Positions 1-5,649 of a stretch of DNA of 47,355 nt are shown piece after piece. The position numbers were made by a program, and so were the translations under genes. The stretch lies in the NCBI GenBank assembly GCA_028819295.1, contig JAPPMA010000027.1, forward strand, positions 1 through 47,355. The letters are read 5' to 3'. How positions within the stretch are numbered: position 1 is the stretch's first letter; each line of letters begins with the position of its first letter. This DNA comes from a bacterium (lineage in GTDB: Bacteria > Actinomycetota > Acidimicrobiia > Acidimicrobiales > Bin134). Below the pieces are notes generated by a model, which searched no databases, was not told where the DNA came from, and saw only the letters and a program-made list of their open reading frames with translations.

Positions 1-23
1 GGAACGCCGCTGCCGTCGCAATC

Positions 24-53
24 CACGGCGCTAAACCCAAGACACACCACTAG
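24..53. repeat. 30-bp block repeated in inverted orientation
   Basis: This 30-bp block is the exact reverse complement of 28903-28932, the sequence just upstream of the second antitoxin gene. Read on the minus strand, both copies end an open frame with the residues SGVSWV and a stop, followed closely by GTG. Beyond the block the two copies differ. It may be a displaced antitoxin leader or a recombination scar. I see no convincing gene in the rest of 1-230; a minus-strand frame there (231 to 31) has no recognisable domain. Confidence 0.7.
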
Positions 54-250
54 AGGCAGATCGGGCGTGAAAGGCTAGGGCAATGAAATTAGGGCTCCGT
101 CTAATCGACAGCGCAACCGGGGCGCCAGGGGCGCTGGCGGTACCGATTGCCAGCCGGGCGACCTTAACCGACACGGTAATAACCCTATTTTGACTGAGGG
201 CCGCGACATATCCTGTGCCAAAACTGCTCATTTCACGCCAATTTCGTGAT

Positions 251-391
251 TTTTTAAGAAATTTCTTTTCACAGGCAGGGCTTTGCGCCCGCCCTCCGAA
301 CCTGGATCAAAACCCCAGGTCACATGGTTATCCTGAGTTGTCCACAGGAATATTTCCACAGACCGGCTTGACGCGAACTCAGTTATCCCCA
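251..391 (+). other. AT-rich stretch with cluster of DnaA-box-like 9-mers
   Basis: Four 9-mers close to the DnaA box TTATCCACA lie in the same orientation within 64 bp: TTATCCTGA (328-336), TTGTCCACA (338-346), ATTTCCACA (352-360) and TTATCCCCA (383-391). TTGTCCACA is a common actinobacterial DnaA box. About 60 bp to the left is an AT-rich stretch containing the perfect palindrome AAGAAATTTCTT (256-267). This layout resembles an unwinding element plus DnaA sites. It could be a plasmid or element origin remnant, a DnaA titration site or a DnaA-controlled promoter. The absence of dnaA, dnaN or a rep gene argues against the chromosomal oriC. Confidence 0.4.
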
Positions 392-507
392 TACCAAAAC
401 GACTCATGCGGTAACTATTCGAGAATTTGGACCGCGAGAATGTCTTCTCAGATTCTGTCTCGGTCGCGTTCGACGGCTGAGGCAAACCGATAAAGAGGAG
501 CAGATAC

Positions 508-723
508 ATGAACTACCCAGGGGAAGCCCTAATCGGCCCGGCATCTGCATGCCTGATTCTGGGCGTTGACCAGGAAAACCTGCTGCGAGGCATCAACGAC
601 GGGTTCGTGCCCGCCTACGACATCTGCGGGCATGTGAGATTCAGGCCGTCTGAGCTACGCCATCCTTCGTTGGCGGGCTTGGCTGAACTCTACCGCTCCA
701 AAGATAGCCAATTCGCCGCCTAA
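508..723 (+). CDS. small excisionase-type helix-turn-helix protein
   Basis: A 71-aa protein. Residues 9-52 follow the HTH_17 / excisionase pattern: a leading helix (ASACLILGV), a recognition helix (ENLLRGINDG), then a short wing (VPAYDICGHVRFRPSEL). Such proteins bind DNA as excisionases or small MerR-like regulators. The start is well supported by the strong ribosome binding site AAAGAGGAG about 8 nt before ATG 508. It sits alone between the DnaA-box cluster and a strong hairpin at 742-779. An excisionase would fit a mobile-element edge, but there is no integrase in the window, so a transcription regulator is equally possible. Confidence 0.7.
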   Translation: MNYPGEALIGPASACLILGVDQENLLRGINDGFVPAYDICGHVRFRPSELRHPSLAGLAELYRSKDSQFAA

Positions 724-741
724 CCCCACCCCAAGCTGCCT

Positions 742-779
742 CGGCCCCGACTACACCCAATCCCGTGTGGTCGGGGCCG
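742..779. terminator. strong hairpin between convergent genes
   Basis: A 15-bp stem (742-756 with 765-779, one T.G pair) and an 8-nt loop lie between the stop of the HTH gene and the stop of the convergent deacylase gene. There is no T-tract on either side, so this is a hairpin-type or bidirectional terminator rather than a classical intrinsic one. Confidence 0.6.
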
Positions 780-789
780 GGGCGGCTTC

Positions 790-2502
790 TCAGGGCAATA
801 CCGTGTAGGTGTCCCGGCCCGAGCGCAGAATCGTCCCCGGGGCGTCACCGGTCACCTGGCCGTCGACCACGATGTCGGCACCACCCACCAGCACCCGGTG
901 TACACCTTGGGCGCCCGCGAAGAGGCGCATGCAGTCGCCGGGCAGATCGGTGCGGACTTCGATCGGGTCGGGGGCCACCGTGGCCGGATCAAACAGCACC
1001 AAATCGGCGTGCCAGCCCTCGGCCACCTGCCCCCGATCCCTCAGCCCGAAGAGGCGGGCAGGCATGTCGGTCATCAGCCGCACCGCCTCCTCCAACCGCA
1101 GCAGCCCCCGAGCGCGCACGATGTCGCCCAGGATGATGGTGAAGTAGCGGGTGCCGCACATGCGGTCGAGATGGGCACCGGCGTCGGAGCCGCCCACGAT
1201 CACCCGAGGATCCCGCCAGTGCTCGGTCCGATGAGCCCAGCTTTCCTCCGAGTCGTCGGCATTGATGGGCCACAGGTCGGTGCGCAGGTCGTCGGCCAGC
1301 ACAATGTCGCACAGCGTGTCGAACGGTTCCTGGCCCCGCTCTGCGGCGATTTCCCCCACCCGACGGCCAGTGAGCCCGTCGTTCTCCGGGGCATAGGTGG
1401 TGCCGATCTCCATGTTCTGCCACTGGGCCATGTGGTAGAAGCCGCCGCTGCCGGTCTGGGCCTGCTCGTGGAGCCACCTCCGCATCTCCGGGTCGGCCAG
1501 CGCAGCCATCTTCTCCTCGTGGGGAAGGTTCATGGTGTCTTTCCAGCCGGGCATGTTGTACAGCGGGCAGTAGGTGCCGAAGCACAGCTTCAGACCGCCG
1601 ATGGTGGGCATCGACAGAGCCACGATGCGCCCTCCCACCGCGGCGGCGGCATCAGCGGCCCCGAGTTGGTGGTTGGTTCGGTCTTGGGTGTCGGCGCTGA
1701 CGGTCAGCACATTCCAGTTCAGCGGACGCTGGGCCCGGGCCGACATCTGGCTCATCAGCTCGATCTCCTCGTCGCTAAACATGCTGAGGCATCCCGAAGT
1801 GATGAACTCCAGCCAGGTGCCAGGATGATCGGATACTGCTCCGGCCAGGGCCAGCACCTCCTCGGTGGAGGAGAACCGGCTGGGGACGGGTTCGTTGTCA
1901 CCGTCCCAATGGGTGTGGGCCAATGATGTGGAGAACCCCATTCCCCCGGCGGCCAGCCCGTCGTGGAGGGCCTGCACCATCCGGTCGAGCTGATCAGAGC
2001 TGGCGGGCTGGTCGGCGTCGGACCCCATCACATAGCGGCGCAGCGCCGAGTGGCCCACCAAGAACCCGGCGTTGACCGCGGTCTTGCCGTCGAGGCTGTC
2101 CAAGAACTCCCCGAACGTCTCCCAATCCCACGGCAACCCCTGCTCCAGCGCCAAAAGCGGCATCCCCTCCACCATGGCCATCATCTCTTGCAGATAGCGG
2201 GCGTCATCGGGATTCACCGGGGCCAAAGAGAACCCGCAGTTGCCCCCCAGCACGGTGGTAACCCCGTGCATCGGCGACGGCGTGGCAGCCGGATCCCAGA
2301 ACAACTGCGCGTCGTAATGGGTGTGGGGATCTATGAACCCCGGCGCCACCGCCAACCCATCGGCATCCACCGTCCGGGCCGCCGACCCTTCCACTCGACC
2401 GATCTCCGCGATCCGCCCCCCGGCCACCGCCACATCGGCCACCACCGGCGCGGCCCCGGTCCCGTCCACCACCGTGCCGCCCCGAATCACCAGATCAAAC
2501 AT
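790..2502 (-). CDS. N-acyl-D-amino-acid deacylase (D-aminoacylase, amidohydrolase_3)
   Basis: A 570-aa zinc-dependent amidohydrolase of the D-aminoacylase type, which removes the acyl group from N-acyl-D-amino acids. The N-terminal beta sandwich strand is MFDLVIRGGTVVDGTG. The metal-binding H-x-H is at residues 60-62 (DPHTHYDA), and a later H-G motif (GFLVGHSALR) and the metal-binding GGSDAGAH near the C-terminus are present. Length is normal for the family. The gene converges on the HTH gene and is divergent from the antitoxin/Doc pair. Codons for residues 30-179 are missing from the second copy at 26804-28066. One 257-bp stretch (1709-1965) is shared without any difference that I can see. 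The substrate is inferred from family only. Confidence 0.85.
   Translation of the reverse strand: MFDLVIRGGTVVDGTGAAPVVADVAVAGGRIAEIGRVEGSAARTVDADGLAVAPGFIDPHTHYDAQLFWDPAATPSPMHGVTTVLGGNCGFSLAPVNPDDARYLQEMMAMVEGMPLLALEQGLPWDWETFGEFLDSLDGKTAVNAGFLVGHSALRRYVMGSDADQPASSDQLDRMVQALHDGLAAGGMGFSTSLAHTHWDGDNEPVPSRFSSTEEVLALAGAVSDHPGTWLEFITSGCLSMFSDEEIELMSQMSARAQRPLNWNVLTVSADTQDRTNHQLGAADAAAAVGGRIVALSMPTIGGLKLCFGTYCPLYNMPGWKDTMNLPHEEKMAALADPEMRRWLHEQAQTGSGGFYHMAQWQNMEIGTTYAPENDGLTGRRVGEIAAERGQEPFDTLCDIVLADDLRTDLWPINADDSEESWAHRTEHWRDPRVIVGGSDAGAHLDRMCGTRYFTIILGDIVRARGLLRLEEAVRLMTDMPARLFGLRDRGQVAEGWHADLVLFDPATVAPDPIEVRTDLPGDCMRLFAGAQGVHRVLVGGADIVVDGQVTGDAPGTILRSGRDTYTVLP
1709..1965. repeat. 257-bp direct repeat, copy 1 (deacylase gene)
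   Basis: By eye this stretch is identical over its full length to 27723-27979. The flanking parts of the two deacylase genes are clearly diverged (towards the C-terminus) or deleted (towards the N-terminus). Such an abrupt block of identity points to recent gene conversion or recombination. The next 106 bp of homology is 2416-2521, matching 27980-28085 with one difference (cggcc against cagcc). Confidence 0.85.
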
Positions 2503-2586
2503 GCCCCCACAGTAGGCGCGCTCCGTGAAAAATCCCCTGGCGAAATGGGCCAGCCCAAACCAAGGGTTTGCCAGTAGAGTGGTCGG

Positions 2587-2787
2587 ATGGTCGTGGAACT
2601 AGACCTCAGCTCTGACTGCGAAGCGGCATTGCGGGCCGCAGCGAAACAAGCTGGTCGCACGGTGGGCGAGACCGTCAACCTCGCCGTCATGGATTTTGTG
2701 GAGCGACAAGACCTGGAAGAGTGGCGTGCCGCCGCCCGGCAGAATATCGCCGATCACGCTGAGACGCTGCGCCTCCTTGGAGAATGA
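2587..2787 (+). CDS. antitoxin of Doc-type toxin-antitoxin pair
   Basis: A 66-aa acidic protein. Its N-terminal half (VELDLSSDCEAALRAAAKQA, then GRTVGETVNLAVMDFVERQ) looks like a ribbon-helix-helix strand and helices for DNA binding; the C-terminal helix (EEWRAAARQNIADHAETLRL) would neutralise the toxin. The stop overlaps the Doc start by 4 bp (ATGA), typical of toxin-antitoxin operons. ATG 2587 follows a possible -10 (TAGAGT, 2575-2580) by only 6 nt, so the message may be leaderless. GTG 2593 is an alternative, because homology with the second copy (28930) begins exactly there. Confidence 0.75.
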   Translation: MVVELDLSSDCEAALRAAAKQAGRTVGETVNLAVMDFVERQDLEEWRAAARQNIADHAETLRLLGE

Positions 2788-2964
2788 CCAGCCCTCCCCA
2801 CCCTCTCAACCTCTCCAAATTGCTGGCCATAGCCGAGGAGTACTTCGGATCACCCCTTCCGATTCGCGATATCGGCCTATTGGAGTCCGCAGCCGCTCAG
2901 CCCTACGTCACTGTCTTCGGAGAGGACGCCTACCCCGAAGTCTGGGACAAAGCCGCAGTACTGC
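2593..2964. repeat. 372-bp direct repeat, copy 1 (antitoxin and start of doc)
   Basis: Aligns without gaps to 28930-29301 (constant offset 26,337 bp). The 3' half of the antitoxin gene and the start of doc are nearly identical; the first part of the antitoxin shows more changes. Homology stops abruptly after GCAGTACTGC, inside doc. Confidence 0.85.
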
Positions 2965-3173
2965 TCCGAGCCATAGTCTCCAATCACGCCCTCGTCGACG
3001 GAAACAAACGGCTGGGCTGGCTGGCGGCCACTGCCTTCCTCACTCGAGCCGGATACTCGACGGGCCACATCTCCCCATCTGATGCGGTTGACCTCGTGGA
3101 GAGGATCGCGATCGAGCACCTAGAAGTCGACGCCATTGCTCGGGAGCTACGCGCTCTCGCACTCGAAAGGTAG
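2784..3173 (+). CDS. Doc-family toxin (Fic fold)
   Basis: A 129-aa protein, close to the 126 aa of phage P1 Doc. The Fic-type motif HALVDGNKR is at residues 68-76, matching the family pattern H-x-F/L-x-D-x-N-K-R. In the family this loop transfers phosphate (Doc, from ATP to EF-Tu) or AMP (Fic), arresting translation. The N-terminus (LAIAEEYFGSPLPIRDIGLLESA) also fits Doc proteins. It is translationally coupled to its antitoxin and appears intact. A truncated second copy, lost before the motif, lies at 29121-29301. The biochemical target is inferred from P1 Doc. Confidence 0.85.
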   Translation: MTSPPHPLNLSKLLAIAEEYFGSPLPIRDIGLLESAAAQPYVTVFGEDAYPEVWDKAAVLLRAIVSNHALVDGNKRLGWLAATAFLTRAGYSTGHISPSDAVDLVERIAIEHLEVDAIARELRALALER

Positions 3174-3260
3174 GTACAGAGAATCTACGTAGCAGTGACT
3201 CAGGGAGGGCGCCCCCAGCGGCCCTGGGACAAGACATGCATCTGGAGATTTGAAAAACCG

Positions 3261-3289
3261 TTGAATTCCCGTAGCGGCACCGCTACAGT
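3261..3289 (+). promoter_or_regulatory. sigma70-type promoter with palindrome in the spacer
   Basis: TTGAAT (3261-3266) and TACAGT (3284-3289) are separated by exactly 17 bp. The spacer carries the perfect palindrome GTAGCGG-CA-CCGCTAC (3271-3286), which overlaps the -10 box. A 2-nt loop is too tight for an RNA hairpin, so a DNA operator is the better reading. Predicted transcription start is about 3296, pointing into the RNA candidate. Confidence 0.6.
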
Positions 3290-3295
3290 TTCCAG

Positions 3296-3383
3296 TGCCT
3301 GCCGGTCCGGCTAGTAGGCGTAAGCCGAATGCAGCCGACATACCGCGGCAACGGGACCCCGGAACGCACGGGGTCCCTTTTTT
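3296..3383 (+). ncRNA. candidate structured small RNA, family not recognised
   Basis: Bounded on the left by the promoter at 3261-3289 and on the right by the terminator at 3353-3383, giving about 88 nt. It holds no open frame worth the name. Possible stems are CGGCT/AGCCG enclosing a 10-nt loop, and GCCG/CGGC just before the terminator stem; a small GGC-GTAA-GCC hairpin is an alternative to the first. It does not match tRNA, SRP, 6S, RNase P or the common riboswitch consensus sequences as I know them. It could be a free small RNA or an attenuated leader of the peptide cluster that starts about 260 bp downstream. Confidence 0.5.
3353..3383 (+). terminator. intrinsic terminator of the RNA candidate
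   Basis: A perfect 9-bp stem, GGGACCCCG (3353-3361) with CGGGGTCCC (3369-3377), a 7-nt loop and six T (3378-3383). It is the clearest classical intrinsic terminator in the window, with no coding gene immediately before it. Confidence 0.85.
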
Positions 3384-3524
3384 GTCACGAATACACGGCT
3401 GGACACTCCTCTCAGGTGGCGGGAAGCGTGCGGAGCCACTCGTAGGCTTCCCATTCGGCAATCACGTTGCTCGAGGCGTCCTGTCGCTGCATGAGGCAGC
3501 CAGTAAACCCCTCCATGACGCCCT

Positions 3525-3569
3525 CTACGGCAAAACGGCTTCGGTGTCGCGGCCGGAGCGGAGGAGGGT
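3525..3569 (-). pseudogene. 3'-end remnant of a deacylase gene
   Basis: On the minus strand these 45 bp read TLLRSGRDTEAVLP and a stop, almost exactly the C-terminus of the deacylase copy at 26804 (TLLRSGRDTETVLP). Nothing upstream matches the rest of the gene. It is one of four copies of this gene end in the window (790, 3525, 26804, 29387). A 34-codon minus-strand frame after it (3516-3412) has no recognised domain and is not called. Confidence 0.7.
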
Positions 3570-3595
3570 CACAGGGGCCAGAAATTGTCGGGCCA

Positions 3596-3615
3596 ACCTG
3601 GCGATACTTCCAGGT
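3596..3615. promoter_or_regulatory. inverted repeat upstream of peptide precursor
   Basis: ACCTGG (3596-3601) and CCAGGT (3610-3615) form a perfect dyad with an 8-bp spacer, 31 bp before the precursor start. It may be an operator or a small leader hairpin. I could not place a convincing -35/-10 pair around it. Confidence 0.3.
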
Positions 3616-3646
3616 AGCCTGTGAGGTCGACAGAGGGAGATGTGTA

Positions 3647-3922
3647 GTGCACAAGACGAACCTTTTTGAGCTGCTAGGTAGTCCCGTCAAGGACGTCAGC
3701 CCCCACAGTGGCACCGTCCATACTGCTGCACCCAGGGGTGAGACCTTCGATGATGACGGCTCGCTTCCTTCGATGGCGGACTATGGCACGTACAACACTA
3801 GGCGGGACTACGAGACCTACGACGACGATGGCGTGCTCCCATCGATTGCGGACATTGGAACGATCGAGACGAGGTCAAATTACGAGACCTATGACGACGA
3901 TGGCTTGCTCCCGAATCTGTAA
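3647..3922 (+). CDS. repeat-core precursor peptide (graspetide type)
   Basis: A 91-aa peptide from GTG 3647, with ribosome binding site AGAGGGAG 7 nt upstream; a longer open frame to the left has no better start. A leader of about 31 residues (MHKTNLFELLGSPVKDV, then a polar stretch) precedes 24-residue repeats beginning at residues 32, 56 and 80, the last cut short. The repeat nucleus is E-T-[FY]-D-D-D-G-x-L-P, followed in the first two by a segment ADxGT-x2-TR. Thr beside clustered Asp/Glu is what ATP-grasp ligases join into side-chain ester or amide rings. The stop overlaps the ATP-grasp start (TAATG), which strongly links the two. No double-glycine leader or protease gene is seen. The ring pattern is unknown and does not match the microviridin TxKxPSD motif. 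Confidence 0.8.
   Translation: MHKTNLFELLGSPVKDVSPHSGTVHTAAPRGETFDDDGSLPSMADYGTYNTRRDYETYDDDGVLPSIADIGTIETRSNYETYDDDGLLPNL
3740..3919 (+). repeat. tandem 72-bp coding repeats of the precursor core
   Basis: Two full 72-bp units (3740-3811, 3812-3883) and a half unit (3884-3919), each opening with GAGACC. The protein is more conserved than the DNA, whose third codon positions vary (for example GATGATGAC against GACGACGAT), suggesting selection on the peptide rather than very recent duplication. Confidence 0.9.
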
Positions 3923-4845
3923 TGCCTCGGCCTCCGCTCCTAGTCGGCAACGAGTCAGATTCCCATCTCCAAGTAGTTGCTGAGAGGCTTCGGGCTCATC
4001 GAGTCGAGCCAGTAATCTTTGACGCTGACTCATTGCCTCAAATGGGCTTTTCGCTCACATACGACCAATTGGTCATCGGTGATCTAGAGATCACTGACGA
4101 CAGCCGGGGCTGGCTCCGGCGAGCAGCACCAAGCCGTTGGACCACAGGCGACCTCGTTGGCTCTGTGCCGGATGTCTCATTTCGGGCGCGTGTGCGACTC
4201 ATAGCAACTATTGCCCGTCACGGAAACCGAGAATGGCTCACCCACATTGACGCCCTCCAGGCAGCTGAGGACCGAGTCCACCAACTAGCTGTTGCGCGCC
4301 GAATCGGGATATCGGTACCACGGACGATTGTGTCTTCTGACCCCTCTGAGATCCAGAGAGCAATCGGAGACGATGCCATCGTCAAGCCGCTCATGAGCGG
4401 AGCTTTCGTGGACTCCGAGGGACAGCCCCAAGCGGTGCATACGGCACCACTGACTTGTGAAGTCCTAGAACGTGGAGACTTCGGTGCCGCTCCGTTCGTC
4501 GCTCAAGAGCGAATCGATGTCCGGCAGCACCTACGAGTTGTAACCGCCGGATCTACAGTAAGGACTGCGGCCCTTGACGCAGACCATTGGCCTCTCGACT
4601 GGCGGACCGCGGATGAGGCCCACAGCTCTTGGGTTCAATACGAGGCACCGGAGGTCGAAAAACAGGCCACACTTCTCGCTGCGGAGACTGGCGTTGGATT
4701 CTCGAGCCAAGACTGGCTCGTCCCCACGACGGGGCCACCCACCTTTATTGACCTCAATCCTGCTGGTCAATGGATGTTCTTGCCAGAGGATGTTGCCAAT
4801 CCCATAACCGAGCACATAGTTGACTTTCTTCGAGGCAAACCATGA
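3922..4845 (+). CDS. ATP-grasp peptide ligase, RimK/MvdD-like graspetide synthetase
   Basis: A 307-aa ATP-grasp ligase. Features typical of ribosomal-peptide maturases are the central helix (AEDRVHQLAVARRIGISVPRT) leading into the ATP-grasp fold, the lysine strand IVKPLMSG, the segment AQERIDVRQHLRV at about residues 194-206, and the metal-binding end DLNPAGQW at 277-284, very like the NPxGQW of microviridin and plesiocin enzymes. It would activate Asp/Glu carboxylates of the precursor as acyl phosphates and couple them to Thr hydroxyls or Lys amines. It overlaps the precursor stop by 1 bp and the membrane gene by 4 bp, so the three are one transcription unit. GC is visibly lower than in the metabolic region. 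Confidence 0.88.
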   Translation: MPRPPLLVGNESDSHLQVVAERLRAHRVEPVIFDADSLPQMGFSLTYDQLVIGDLEITDDSRGWLRRAAPSRWTTGDLVGSVPDVSFRARVRLIATIARHGNREWLTHIDALQAAEDRVHQLAVARRIGISVPRTIVSSDPSEIQRAIGDDAIVKPLMSGAFVDSEGQPQAVHTAPLTCEVLERGDFGAAPFVAQERIDVRQHLRVVTAGSTVRTAALDADHWPLDWRTADEAHSSWVQYEAPEVEKQATLLAAETGVGFSSQDWLVPTTGPPTFIDLNPAGQWMFLPEDVANPITEHIVDFLRGKP

Positions 4846-5531
4846 CTGACAATCCCAACTCCGACACAACTGCCACGAGTGAATCCAAAGAACCCATCGC
4901 GCAAGGGGAGACCAAGCGGAAGTTTCAAGGCCATTTCCATTTTGTGATATCGGCGCTCTCTTGCTACCGCATCAACCGTTATGAAGACAGGAAGGTTCAC
5001 CCGGGAGAGATTGGGAGTGGTATCGATTCCTGGAAAGAGGATGACCACACCCTGGCTATAGAGGAAGGGCGAAGACAGGTTGGCGCCCAATATGCACAAC
5101 TGCAATATGTGACCAGTAGAGCAAGCATTCTTCTTCCGGTTGGAATCGCTCTGTCGGCCTATTTGCTGTCCGCGCTCGACGACCTCAGCAAATTAGAGCA
5201 GCCAGCGCAGTCGATTGCACATGTTCTCCTGGGAGTAGGGGCCGCCTTGGCAATTTGGGGGGTAGCAGTCATGGGCGCCCTGATCGGAGGGCGCTCAGCA
5301 CTTGGCACTATCGACACTGCCTTGTTGACGGAGGAACCTGCCGGGCTGAGGGAGCACCTCGCCCGGGACTATGCAGAGATTGTCGCGAGAGGCGAAGACA
5401 CCAACGCTGCACGGCTTACACACCTAGGTACGGGTGTCACATGTATCGTAGTTGGAGCAACCTTAGGGGCATTGGGTCTAGCACTTTCGCAATGGGGACC
5501 AATGCAGGCGCTTACTGTCACACCCTCCTAA
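4842..5531 (+). CDS. three-helix membrane protein of the graspetide cluster
   Basis: A 229-aa protein with a polar N-terminus (about 90 residues), hydrophobic segments at roughly 95-112, 125-150 and 194-217, and a soluble stretch between the second and third (EHLARDYAEIVARGEDTNAA). The order, a helix ending QLQYVTSRASILLPVG, a helix hairpin, an amphipathic stretch and a last helix, resembles the SLATT / Pycsar-effector class of small membrane effectors. That is a resemblance of layout, not a proven homology. As the third gene of an overlapping operon it could be exporter, immunity protein or membrane-acting effector. Two TTA leucine codons (L118, L208) are present. Confidence 0.65.
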   Translation: MTDNPNSDTTATSESKEPIAQGETKRKFQGHFHFVISALSCYRINRYEDRKVHPGEIGSGIDSWKEDDHTLAIEEGRRQVGAQYAQLQYVTSRASILLPVGIALSAYLLSALDDLSKLEQPAQSIAHVLLGVGAALAIWGVAVMGALIGGRSALGTIDTALLTEEPAGLREHLARDYAEIVARGEDTNAARLTHLGTGVTCIVVGATLGALGLALSQWGPMQALTVTPS

Positions 5532-5649
5532 CTTTTCCACTTGTTTCGTCTATAAAGAGAATTCGGTGGGAGGACTGAGCCTGACGTGCGGGAACCCGAA
5601 TGCATCGCTCACCAGAGGACCCAAACCCATTCCAAAGAGACGTCTGCGA

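Noticed and set aside
328-391. Chromosomal replication origin oriC
   Set aside because: No dnaA, dnaN, parA or rnpA nearby; only the DnaA-box cluster is reported.
3296-3383. tRNA, SRP RNA or known riboswitch
   Set aside because: No cloverleaf, no GGAA/GGAG SRP loop and no recognised riboswitch core; left as an unassigned RNA candidate.
3412-3516. 34-codon minus-strand frame after the deacylase remnant (MEGFTGCLMQRQ start)
   Set aside because: No domain and no ribosome binding site; could be the tail of a lost gene but not supportable.
3467-3646. Upstream extension of the peptide precursor frame
   Set aside because: No ribosome binding site, runs through the antisense deacylase remnant, and GTG 3647 has a good AGAGGGAG site.
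3740-3919. CRISPR-like tandem repeat
   Set aside because: The 72-bp repeats are in frame inside a coding gene, without spacers; they encode the peptide core.
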